A stretch of DNA of 64,000 nucleotides, taken from NCBI GenBank assembly GCA_015146655.1, contig VKHL01000028.1, positions 62,001 to 126,000 on the forward strand. Reading direction: 5' to 3'. Under the pieces are notes generated by a model. That model did not search any database and had not been told where the DNA came from. It was given only the letters and a program-made list of their open reading frames with translations. Origin of the DNA: Ochromonas danica (taxonomy: Eukaryota > Sar > Chrysophyceae > Chromulinales > Chromulinaceae). The translations under genes and the position numbers were made by a program. Below are positions 14,009 to 23,538 of this stretch, one piece after another (within the stretch, counting starts at the first letter, position 1; each line of letters begins with the position of its first letter).

Positions 14009-14923
14009 TTAGGGCAGTCTTAAGAGAAAGCTCCCATCAGGGCGATCAACTTTCTTGAAGAGTCCTCTGCCCAGGAGATCGAGCAGATGAAAAGAAGGAT
14101 CGAAGGAAGAAGAAAGAGACAGTCCAGCAGCAGCCGAAGGAAGAGGCGATGAGGTGAAGAGGTCTGTCACATGAAGACCACTCTTCTTGCGCTTCTTGTT
14201 TGGTGGACCTGTGGATGTCAATGAGGAGGAGGAGGAGGGCGGGTAGTGAGGGAAGAGGTTGTAGAAGGCAGAGGCCGACAACTCCTTGTAACGACTTCTG
14301 GCCAACGCAGTCGACACGGCGCGCTCCACTCGACGCAGAGTGGACACGATCCCTCCCAAGGCAGGGTGGGAAAGCCAATAGACAGTCAATGGCGCGGCGG
14401 TGGCGGTGGCGGCAGCTGTTGCGGCTGTCTGGACGATCACGTCTTGCCGCCTGCGCAGGAAGGCCAAGGCTTCGAGCTCGTCCAGGTCGGACCCCTGCAG
14501 ACACCCCCGCACCTCCTCCGCGGAGAAGCTAATTTGGTCACTCTCTTGAACCCACCGCTTGAAGTGATCCAAGGCGCGTCTGTTCTGCTGTGGAGCCTTC
14601 GCAGCCGCTTCGTCGACGGCCTGCAGATAATTGCTCGTAAGCACCAGGGCGATGAGCGTACCGCGGCCCTTTACTCCCGCGGCATCTCCTGGAAGGTGTA
14701 AGACCTTCAGCTTCTTCTGGTGGCGAAGGAAGTCGACCTCCTGGTCCACGAGGGTCTTGTTGCTGCCCAGCTGACGGTAGATCATGTGCAGAAAGGCGAT
14801 GGGCGCCTCTCCCCCTCGCTGCGCCAGATCCTCTACCATGAGCTCAGTATCTGTCCGCGAGGCGAATGATCGCAGAGCTGAATCATCGCCGCCATCACAA
14901 TCTTCTGCCAACAAGGAAGCCAT
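14009..14923 (-). CDS. STK19-like winged-helix protein
   Basis: 304 residues, single exon, with ATG at 14923 (an in-frame TTG lies three codons upstream). The C-terminal half matches the vertebrate STK19 pattern: an LSHPALGGIVSTLRRV stretch, then ARSRYKELSASAF, then GLHVTDLF and finally LLGRGLFKKVDRPDGSFLLR at the extreme C-terminus. Human STK19 was first called a kinase; later work describes a tandem winged-helix DNA-binding protein acting in transcription-coupled nucleotide excision repair with CSA and TFIIH. No kinase motifs (glycine loop, HRD, DFG) are visible here, which agrees with the later view. A basic PNKKRKKSG patch could be a nuclear localisation signal or DNA contact. The homology is judged by eye from the spaced C-terminal motifs; role in repair is inferred from the family. 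Confidence 0.72.
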   Translation of the reverse strand: MASLLAEDCDGGDDSALRSFASRTDTELMVEDLAQRGGEAPIAFLHMIYRQLGSNKTLVDQEVDFLRHQKKLKVLHLPGDAAGVKGRGTLIALVLTSNYLQAVDEAAAKAPQQNRRALDHFKRWVQESDQISFSAEEVRGCLQGSDLDELEALAFLRRRQDVIVQTAATAAATATAAPLTVYWLSHPALGGIVSTLRRVERAVSTALARSRYKELSASAFYNLFPHYPPSSSSSLTSTGPPNKKRKKSGLHVTDLFTSSPLPSAAAGLSLSSSFDPSFHLLDLLGRGLFKKVDRPDGSFLLRLP

Positions 14924-15415
14924 CGCCGCCAATTTGAGACCTGCAGTTGTCTAAGGATTTCCCTAATTAAATTAACGAAATTCACTATCCCTAGACTAAG
15001 CCCCCACATTACAAGTACTCGTTGATTAGTTGTTGAGTCTAATGATATCGAGTATCTACTAGTTAGGTTAAATTATTATCACTGTCAAGTTATGAACTAG
15101 TGCGAATATCCAACACAGAATATGAAGCATTAGTCGAATCTGTCAAGAATGAACGATTCCTTACACGAAACATTCAAATGTGGCAACTACTTAAGCAAGA
15201 ATCAAATCAAGTCATTCATCTAATACACTACACCAATCGCGCGGACACACAGAGAGACTACACGCCATTGCATCCACTAAAGCCACCACCTGCCGCAGTG
15301 AAGCATCAGCCCAGCAAGTCCCAGCAATATGAAACAACAACAAGAACAACAACGCTCTGTATTCCACGCGACTAATCCTTCTAGTCGCAGGCCGGTGGCA
15401 GCGGCGCAGTTCAGC
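14924..15415. other. Intergenic region upstream of the STK19-like gene
   Basis: About 490 bp between the STK19-like start codon and the 3' end of the F-box gene; both are on the minus strand. It should hold the 3' UTR of the latter and the promoter of the former. The part at 14940-15100 is AT-rich. A 91-codon plus-strand frame at 15100-15375 shows no domain and compositionally biased ends, so I do not call it a gene. No RNA gene was seen. Confidence 0.4.
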
Positions 15416-16684
15416 TCAATCGGTCTCCAATACCTGCAGTTTGTGTGCGCGGCCACAACAAGACCACCAAATCGTCCACTCACCAATAAGAGGATCAAAT
15501 ACAGCTTTTGATTCGCCTAAGTGCTCTTCATTTTGACAGGAGCAGTAGCCCTCGAGACCTTCCACTGGAGCCTTCGTGGAGACAAAGATTGGCTTGGGCT
15601 TGTCTGAGTAGATTCCCAATTCTTGCAAAGTTAGCGCAGTCATTCTCGTCATCTTTTGAGTCAAAGAGGGTTGAAAAGCCTTCTTAGCAAGATCGACCAC
15701 GCTCTTTTGCAGGCACTTCCAATACGGTTTCAATCGACTGGGAGGAGGAATTCGTAGCCCTGGCACCACTCGCCCCTCCACGAAGTCGAGGGTGTAAATC
15801 TCCCCATTGCCTCCTTTATCCCCCTCGCTGCCATGCGGTTGAAGGCAATATTGGCCTTGAAGGTCCCAAATACAATACCGCCGTTTGAGGCCTTCAGCAA
15901 ACTCCGAATGGCAAATCTCTCGGAACATCTGACTTGCGTCACAGCCTATGCGCTCACTTAGCGTCTCGGGTGAGCCAGGATGCTCCGACAAAAATTCGGT
16001 GACATCGAAAATAGCATCGTCGATGGCAAGCAAGCTTCGCTCCTTCGTGTTATACCCAGCCAGCAGCCAATCATACCAACAGACTTCGAAGGCGAGGTAG
16101 AAGTGGTACCATCCCTTGAGGGGCGCGTCCGACTTTGACTTAGGATCCCAATAGATTCCACGATGTTCTCGGATAGTCTTGATTGCGGGATAGTGCCAGT
16201 GCTTGCCGAAGGTCTCTCGCCACAACTCCTGCCAGAGATAGTCCGCGGTGAACTCCTGCCTCATCTTGGAAGACGTCATCGAGATATTCACCACCTCGTG
16301 AGTCTCGAGATAAGAGAGAACCTGCACGAGGAGCTCGGGAGCAAGAGCCGTCAGAGCGCAGTGTGTGCTGGATTTCTTTGCCAGGAAGGACGGGCGGCGG
16401 GAAGAGAAGATGGAGACGATGCCCTTGTCCTGGTGACTGCCTCGGGTGTGCTCGAGCATCCCTCGAGAAGACAGGGTAGAGCCAGGGACAGCGTTGCTGC
16501 CGCTGTTGCTTCCGCCGCCTGCTGAGAGGCCCTGCCTTGAAGCTGATCTTCTCCTCCCGCCTTGACGATAGACGTGATTCGAACTCAACCTCTTGCGAAA
16601 TAGAGTGATCATAAACAGCCCCAAGGCAAACACTATTTTCCAGAAGTTCTCAGAGAGTAACAAGTCGACGATTTTGGAGATCAT
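15416..16684 (-). CDS. Membrane-anchored F-box protein with a cytochrome b5-like domain
   Basis: 422 residues, single exon, ATG at 16684. Residues about 12-30 form one hydrophobic segment (ENFWKIVFALGLFMITLF), so the protein is probably tail-in at the N-terminus with the rest in the cytosol. Residues about 108-160 form an F-box (APELLVQVLSYLETHEVV followed by SKMRQEF and LWQELWRETFGKHW). Residues about 210-275 resemble a cytochrome b5 heme/steroid-binding domain: AIDDAIFDVTEFLSEHPGSPE, then GCDASQMFREICHSEFA. The histidines in HPG and CHSEFA sit where b5 axial heme ligands are expected. F-boxes recruit substrates to SCF ubiquitin ligases through SKP1. The combination suggests a heme- or sterol-responsive ligase adaptor at a membrane, but that is inference. 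The C-terminal 100 residues are unassigned. Confidence 0.75.
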   Translation of the reverse strand: MISKIVDLLLSENFWKIVFALGLFMITLFRKRLSSNHVYRQGGRRRSASRQGLSAGGGSNSGSNAVPGSTLSSRGMLEHTRGSHQDKGIVSIFSSRRPSFLAKKSSTHCALTALAPELLVQVLSYLETHEVVNISMTSSKMRQEFTADYLWQELWRETFGKHWHYPAIKTIREHRGIYWDPKSKSDAPLKGWYHFYLAFEVCWYDWLLAGYNTKERSLLAIDDAIFDVTEFLSEHPGSPETLSERIGCDASQMFREICHSEFAEGLKRRYCIWDLQGQYCLQPHGSEGDKGGNGEIYTLDFVEGRVVPGLRIPPPSRLKPYWKCLQKSVVDLAKKAFQPSLTQKMTRMTALTLQELGIYSDKPKPIFVSTKAPVEGLEGYCSCQNEEHLGESKAVFDPLIGEWTIWWSCCGRAHKLQVLETD

Positions 16685-16914
16685 TTCTTCTCATTCATTT
16701 CGATTTCTGCTGTCCCTTCCTCCGCTGCAGGTGCAAATCAAAAGTCCCATGCCCTCATGCGAAACTCAATAAAATAGAGTTATAACTGTCGTTGAAATCC
16801 TGCCTCCTGGACCTTGCAGTCCTCCCAACACTATCAGAGTCTAAACTTCTCTTTTCAGATGTTTCCCAGTGAGAAGTGCTAGTTTTCCGCGGCCGATCCG
16901 ATCTTGAAGCAAAA

Positions 16915-18306
16915 ATGGCATTGTGGGGAAAGAACTTGTTGGAGAAGTATTTCTTGTTAAAGCCTGGGTTGCGGAATTTCAACCATGGATCCTTTGGTGC
17001 GGTGCCGCGACCTGTGATGGAGCACCTCGTCGCCCTTCTCCACGAGGAAGAGTCTTTCCCGGACGAATGGTTTCGTGAGCGCTATTTGGTGCACAAAGAA
17101 GAGAGCCGACGCCTGCTAGCCGCGCTCATCCGAAGCGATCTGGAGGAGATCGTGTTGGTAGAGAATGCTTCCTATGCGGTCAACTCCGTCTTGCGCTCCT
17201 TCGCCTTCCAAGTCAGTGAAGCTTTCACAATGACAAACTTTCCTCCCCATGACAAACACTGATGGCGATAGAGAGGAGACCAAGTGCTTGTCTTTAGCTC
17301 TGCCTATCGCATGGTCACAGAAACGTTACTGCATCTGGAGAGGACGCTGGGTGTGGAAGTGGTCGTGGTGGACTTGGCCTTCCCTCTCGCCTCCCCTGAA
17401 GACCTCCTCCACGCCGCGAAGAAGACCTTCGAAAGCCACAATGCAATCAAATTCTGCATATTCTCTCACATCAGTTCGATGGTAAGCCCTCGACCGTCTT
17501 GTTCGTCTAGTCTGTCTGTTGGCCTGACTAGCACGTCATCGTGTGCAGCCCACGTTGATCGAGCCGGTGCAGGAGCTCACGGCACTCGCAAAGAAATACC
17601 ACGCCACTGTCTTGATCGATGGAGCTCATGCACCTGGTGTGGTTAGCATCGATGTCTCGGAGATTGGTGCGGACTTCTACACTGGCAATTGCCACAAATG
17701 GCTCTTCGCGCCCAAGGGCTGCGCTTTCTTGTGGACCTCGAAGGCTTACCTGGAAGCTAATCCTCAAAGCCCACAGCCTGTGGTGATCTCGAGCACAGGT
17801 TGGCATGACTACTGTGGAAGGTTTGCTTATACTGGCACAAGAGATTACACGGCTTTTGCAGCACTTCCAGCAGCGTTTGACTTCATCAACAAAGAATTGG
17901 GAGGAATGCAGAAGATGCACAGCTATTGCCATCAACTCTTACGTGAAGGATGCAATTACCTTATCGAGCAATGGAAGACTTCATACCTGGTTAGTCATAG
18001 CATGCTTATTGTCATTCAGAATTTTGATTGTTTGTGGTCGTTCAGGTGCCTTTCTCCATGCAAGCTGTCATGGCCAATGTCGTCTTACCGTGCAAAACCC
18101 TGGACGAAGCAAACTGTCTACAAGTCAAGCTTCATCGCGAGCGAGACATCTACATCGTGGTGGGATCGGTGAAGGCTGCCACTGGTCCGGAGGGTGGAGA
18201 GTCCAGTGAGCTTGTCTTTGTGCGCATATCTGCACAAATCTACTTGGAAATGAGCGATTTTCATGTCCTCGCCACGTCCGTCAAGGAGCTTCTCACTCTG
18301 GAGTAA
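16915..18306 (+). CDS. PLP-dependent class V aminotransferase family protein (isopenicillin-N epimerase-like)
   Basis: Four exons (16915-17211, 17272-17481, 17549-17989, 18046-18306) give 402 residues; the three introns are 60, 67 and 56 bp with GT-AG ends. The start has a good context (aaaaATGGC). The N-terminus has a LRNFNHGSFGAVPRPV motif. The centre has VLIDGAHAPGVVSIDV followed by the pyridoxal-phosphate lysine in TGNCHKWLFAPKGCAFLW, the hallmark of the isopenicillin-N epimerase/NifS-like branch. Related fungal and protist enzymes include hercynylcysteine sulfoxide lyases and cysteine desulfurase-like proteins, so the substrate cannot be named. It is divergent from the F-box gene, only 230 bp away, and convergent with the TULIP-PqiA gene. 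Cytosolic: no targeting signal is visible. Confidence 0.88.
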
Positions 18307-18561
18307 TCCGATACGATACCAGCTGAGGAGGATTAGAGCAGAAAAGAGAATAGAGAAAAGTTAACATTATTTATGGTGGGACACTTCCACTTCTCCTTCG
18401 ACGACTAAATAGACGAAAGAGACAACTCTGTCCCACGATCGCTTCGATTGATTGTCCTATTGAATTCCATTGTAAAGAATCGAATTCACTATAATAGAAT
18501 ATAACTACTCTACACATGCAAAGGAAGTCAGGAAATTAGAATGCAGGGCAAGCTTCAAGCC

Positions 18562-21500
18562 TCAATGGCGCCAGAGGGAGGAAGCGGAGAAGAGACTAGG
18601 GAGAAGTGTAGGACTCGATGGGTCAAGCAAATCGCCTTCCTCCTCCTCCTCGTGAGCAATAGAAATGACTCGATAGCTCACATCGACAAGGTGCCAATAG
18701 GCAAAACTATAGATGAGGAACAATTTGATTCTGTACCATCGCAGCCATTCCCATCGAGACTGAGGAGCGCTTGCCTTTCCTTTGCTCGGTTGTGATGGTC
18801 GTGATGCACTCTGCCTCTTCGAAAGGCCAGGAAAAGAGGAAGAGCATCCAGTCTTGGACTCTTCATCTACCTCCTCGTCAAGATCGCTGGAGGCCCTCCT
18901 CTGATAATTCTCCAGATCACTCTTCTCTGTGCTTGTCAACAAAGGTTCTGTCATTGCAGTTTGGGAACAGATTTCATCATTCATCTTCTCCGCTAACGCA
19001 TCGGCAGCCGCCGTAGTAGAGCTTCGACGGCGCAATAGTTCGAGAGTGGCGATGTGGCTTTGCTTCAGACGCAAAGCAACGCTGGCATGCCCAATAATGA
19101 GAGATGGGACGCCCACGAGAAGAATAAGTCCAGCTCCCAAGAATATAATCCAGCATTTCTATCATGTGAAAGCATCATAGCAACCAAGTTAATGCATTGA
19201 TGCAGTAAAATGAGTAGAGGAGGCTCACATCAGTTGTGTAGGCAACGACGTCAAAGCAAAGATCGTCTCCTTCCAGCTTCTTATCCAAGTGCTTCTCAAG
19301 AAAGACATTGATCTTGTCGCAAGTATCGCCAATGATAAACGATGCAAATTGACGAATCTCCAATATACTAGCAGCTATTGCCACACAATAAACATCCAAT
19401 GCAGACCAGGCATTCAACACTTCAGACAGAACAAAGAGCTGGCGTTGGCGATCCAATGTCAAGGGGACAAACCAAAGAACCGACAGAACTGACAACAAGG
19501 CTAGAGGCATACCCATCCCAAAGAGGAAATAGCAAGCTTGCATCCATCGAATGGCGAACTGGTCCGGAATTCCTGAATGCTCAGGAATATCTTCACCAAT
19601 AGTTGCAAAGCTGTAATCAGTCTTGGCATCATCTCGCAACAATAAGCCTGTCAGTCCTTTGAACTCAAAGCCTACTGTTGTCAAGATTGTTCCAAGAATA
19701 ACAGTAGCCATTGTAATTATTATCATGATTGAAATCAACAGTTTCCCATATTTAGTCAAGTTGACCAGCATGACCTTTCTTGTACCACCATCAGCACTTG
19801 CTTGCTCAGATAGTTGTCCTTGAGAGGATACACCACGAGACAATGCATCTCCTTCAATAGGCGTGGTGATCGATTGTTGCCGAGAACCTACGGAAGTGGG
19901 TCGTTCTTCTTCTTTGATTGGCTCCTTTTCGTCTTCCAGCATCACCTCGTATGTGAGCGAGGAAAGCGACTCCTTTGGATCGATCTCAGCAGCGATATCA
20001 GGTACTTTTGGCTCCACCACCAGACGATGGCACGCCAGAATAGTGTGGCCCAATCCGAGAGATATCATTGTTGCAAGAAGGAAAGAATAGAATCCCCACT
20101 TTGGTTGAACAGTGACTTTCACTTCCAGTTGAGGAATAACAAACATGTCGAAGTAAAACGCCGCCAACATTAACACCATCACAAAGAAATCGACCAATGA
20201 CCACTTGCCTAAGGCATCCAAGACGATGAGAACAGTTTCTCTACTGCTGACCGACAAAACAGCTGGAGGCAATATCCATGCAATTAGCATTGCGGCCAAC
20301 TTGATGTAAGGCCATGCACCAGAAAAGAAGGCTATGAGGATTGCCAACGTGTACACTTTAGCACTCCACATATCTTTGACCGTTCCTCCTAAACCGAAAT
20401 CAAAGACCGATCCCATGGGATACGTTTTGTCTGGAGTAATTATGCTCAGCATGACCGAGACGGCGTCAGGCGCTAAATTCGAATCCAAGAAGATAGCAAT
20501 ATTTCCCATAATGGCAAGTGGAACGCCAACACGAACCCAAAGCGGAACGATACGATGGAAGACGAGAGAATCGGATAATGCATATCGTTCCCACAAGGGA
20601 CGCTCGTCAAGTTTTTGAAAGACAGCAACCCCATCTACGACTTCTTCTTTTTCAGCACCAAGGCAATTTGAAGAATGGATTTTGCCCCAATAATGATAAG
20701 CCATCAGTAAGCAGGACAACGAAATTACACAGCCAGCCGCCAAAATGAACAACTCCCATTTCCAATCCATTGTATCAGAAGAGGAAGAATCAGAGGGCTC
20801 TACTGAACTCGGTTTCACCCCATTATTAGCACAAGTTGGGCCAGCATTGGTCAACTCGTTGGCTATGTCCGCATTTTTGTTTTCCACAATTTCATCTCGC
20901 GTGATGAAGTCTAAAAGCTTCTGAATGCTACTGGTCACATTCTTGTCGATTGTTCCGTCCCTAAACATGACGTCTGCTCTTGTGACATTCATATCCACAG
21001 TCTCAAAGACATAACTCTGCAGTGTGGAAGCTTTGCAACCGCTCACAGCCAACTGTTTGAAATTCAACTCCCTTAGCGCATTCATATCCATCTTGATGAA
21101 ATTGTCCACTGACAACTCGAAATTGTTCACAGAGAGAACAACTTCCAAAGTATGATTTGGCATTGTGAATCCCAACGAATGAGAAGACGAGGACGAAGAC
21201 GGCGAAGACTGCGTTTGCATAAGAGTGGCTGGATTGAGCGACACTTTCACTGAAAAAGGTTTGCAAGTCCCATCTTCAGGAGTAGAGGGACAATATCCCG
21301 CAGCAAGACTAGTCTCCAAGTTATACACTTTCTGGCTATCATTGAAAATCGGTGCAAACAACTGAAAGCCATAGAAACTGTCCAATCCAGCCAGTTCGAT
21401 TTCCAAGAAACGAGTTGAGAAGGAGACAGATCCGGTACCTTCCGTCGCGCAAGACATGATTGTGTTCACGCCATCATAGCCGATGTCCTCATTAACAATT

Positions 21501-23062
21501 TTGTTGAAGACTTGCATGAACGGAGAAGATGGCCATTCGATCAGATCTTCGCTGTCATCATAAGGATAATGAGAAAGACAAGGATTCTGACTTTGATAAT
21601 TTGAAATGGCTGCTGCTAGGCGTTCATTGACAGCTTCTCGCAAAGGGCCTTGGGCTAATCCAGTAAGGAGCGCCTCTGTGCTGGCTTGGAAAGCCTCCGG
21701 GGAGAACAGGAAAAGCAGAGCATTATTAAGCAACGCCGTGATATCCTCTTCCAACTGCTTACTGTCTCCGTGCAATTGCGTCAAGGAAATCTCTCGTAAG
21801 CCCAGTTGGAAGTCCACATTGGGCAAGGTGATTTGATCCACGGTACCCAACCAACAACTGAAGCCTGAAAGTTGGTCCATGAAAAAGCTACGAAGTAAGT
21901 GATCGTCCACAGGTAATGCTAAATCTACAAGAAAGACATTGTTTTCAACTGCAAAGGTGAACATCACCTCTTCTTTGTAGACCCCGCATCCCATAAAGAG
22001 CTCAGACGCATTAAACACAACTTGAGCACGAAGTTCCACGGAAAGATTTCTAAATGCTATAGAGGAGCGAAGTATCACCTTCGAAGCATTCTTATAAGGC
22101 GCCAGAATCTCTAAATCATCAATCGTGTCCAGTCCCTTGAATCGGGTTGAGGTCAATTGGATTGAAAGGCCCGGTAACACTTCCACTGGTGTGTGAACAA
22201 AAGATTCAAGATCATCTCTCAGCTTCTCAGGAAACGATTTGTGCTGGGAATGGCTCAACAGCGGTCCTTTAGTGAAGGCCGAGGACAGCATCGAAGTCAA
22301 GCCTCGCGCAGGCTCTTCGGGCGTGAGCACACATTTCAAGAAGGATGGAATATCTGCCATTCCGCGGATATCCTCGATCAAATTTCGTAAGTCACCATAT
22401 GTGCTGTTACTCCAATCCACATAGTGCTTGCCATAGTCGGGATAAGGCGAGGGCAGGCTGGAGGAGATCTCCTGCATCTTTGGGTCAATCTCATTCACAA
22501 GCAACGCCGTCATGTTCGTGCTGTAGACACTATTTAGAGTGACACATATAGAGCTATAGACTTTCTTTTCAATAAAAGAAGCAATAAGAGGCGCGAAGGC
22601 GTTGAGAATGGAGCTGGAGAAGTCGATGGAGATATCGAACTTCGTCACGTTGCACGAGGAGAAGTTTGTGTACACTGGATACTCATTAGCTTTCTGCACA
22701 AAGACATCCAAGGCGATGTCGGTGTCGATGGTGATTTCCACCTGCTGTTTGAGAATGCCGTACTTGTAGTTGCCTTGGCAAGAGGTTTTCAACCCCTTGG
22801 CAGCGAGGGACAAAGTGGTGGGGGCTTGGAAGCTTGAAGGGAGGGAGGAGATATCAAATCCATAACAAGTGAGGTCAGATATGATCAACTCCTTCCCATC
22901 TAAGTCCACATCGATCTCAGGGAATGTGTAGCTCAACGAGTTGAGCACGCACTCGAGGGGATCGGAAGACTTCTTGCCTTGCGCTACTCCAGAGAAGAGC
23001 AGCAGACCGCAAACACTTGCGATGATAAATAAAATTAGATTACGGGATACGAGCCATCCCAT
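18562..23062 (-). CDS. TULIP/BPI-like plus double PqiA-type membrane protein, putative lipid transporter
   Basis: Two exons (19229-23062 and 18562-19158; 70 bp intron GTGAGC...ATAG) encode about 1476 residues. An N-terminal signal peptide (residues 1-29) leads into about 730 luminal or extracellular residues. Their hydrophobic/polar alternation, SLSYTFPEIDVDLDG-like strands and paired cysteines resemble LBP/BPI (TULIP) lipid-binding domains, probably two copies. After a first membrane segment (about residue 770) come two membrane modules of the bacterial PqiA/LetA type, each with a GKWSLVDFFV or NAWSALDVYC motif matching the conserved WSMLDVF region of PqiA. A cytosolic loop between modules is charged and serine-rich. 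The C-terminal tail ends with another aromatic segment. In bacteria PqiA works with MCE tunnel proteins in inter-membrane lipid transport; here a TULIP domain may take the tunnel's place. The function is inferred. The PqiA match is the firmer of the two. Confidence 0.75.
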
Positions 23063-23538
23063 TCTAACTCGGAAATCAAAAACTGTCCTTGAAGAGGGTA
23101 ACCCGCACTAGAGAGAAATCCGCCTCTGTCTGTACTGAGGATAGTTAACCTAACTTAAGATTATAGCGATAAGATTGATCAGTCAGACCACAGTTGACAA
23201 GGTCAAAGCTGAAAGAGAGAGCGACAGGCCAGCAATCAATCAAACAAATCAATCAATCCCAATGACAGAGAGCACAGAGGCAGCAGGACAGGAGCAAGAG
23301 AGAGAGAGACGATGACGGCGCTGGGACTTCCGACTTTCGGTCCACAGAACGGCATCCGAAACTCCCGAAAACCCATATTCTACTCTCCCACGCAAATGAA
23401 ATAAACAGCCAAACAACTCGTTGTTCAGAAGTCAGAAGTGGTTGAAGAACTCGGACGCTTGCCTTGCCACTCTGCAGAGGTCGAGGGAAGTCAGGAACCA
23501 AGAGATTCAATCAATCACTATTACCCTGTGGAGGATCA
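23063..23538. promoter_or_regulatory. Divergent promoter region, TULIP-PqiA gene / beta-galactosidase
   Basis: 476 bp between divergent start codons. It contains GTTAACCTAACTTAAG at 23144-23159, a variant of the motif seen in other promoters of this window, and short purine runs (agagagagag near 23300). No coding potential was recognised. Confidence 0.45.

Noticed and set aside
15100-15375. 91-codon plus-strand ORF between the STK19-like and F-box genes
   Set aside because: No domain, threonine/proline-biased end, sits in UTR/promoter sequence of minus-strand genes.
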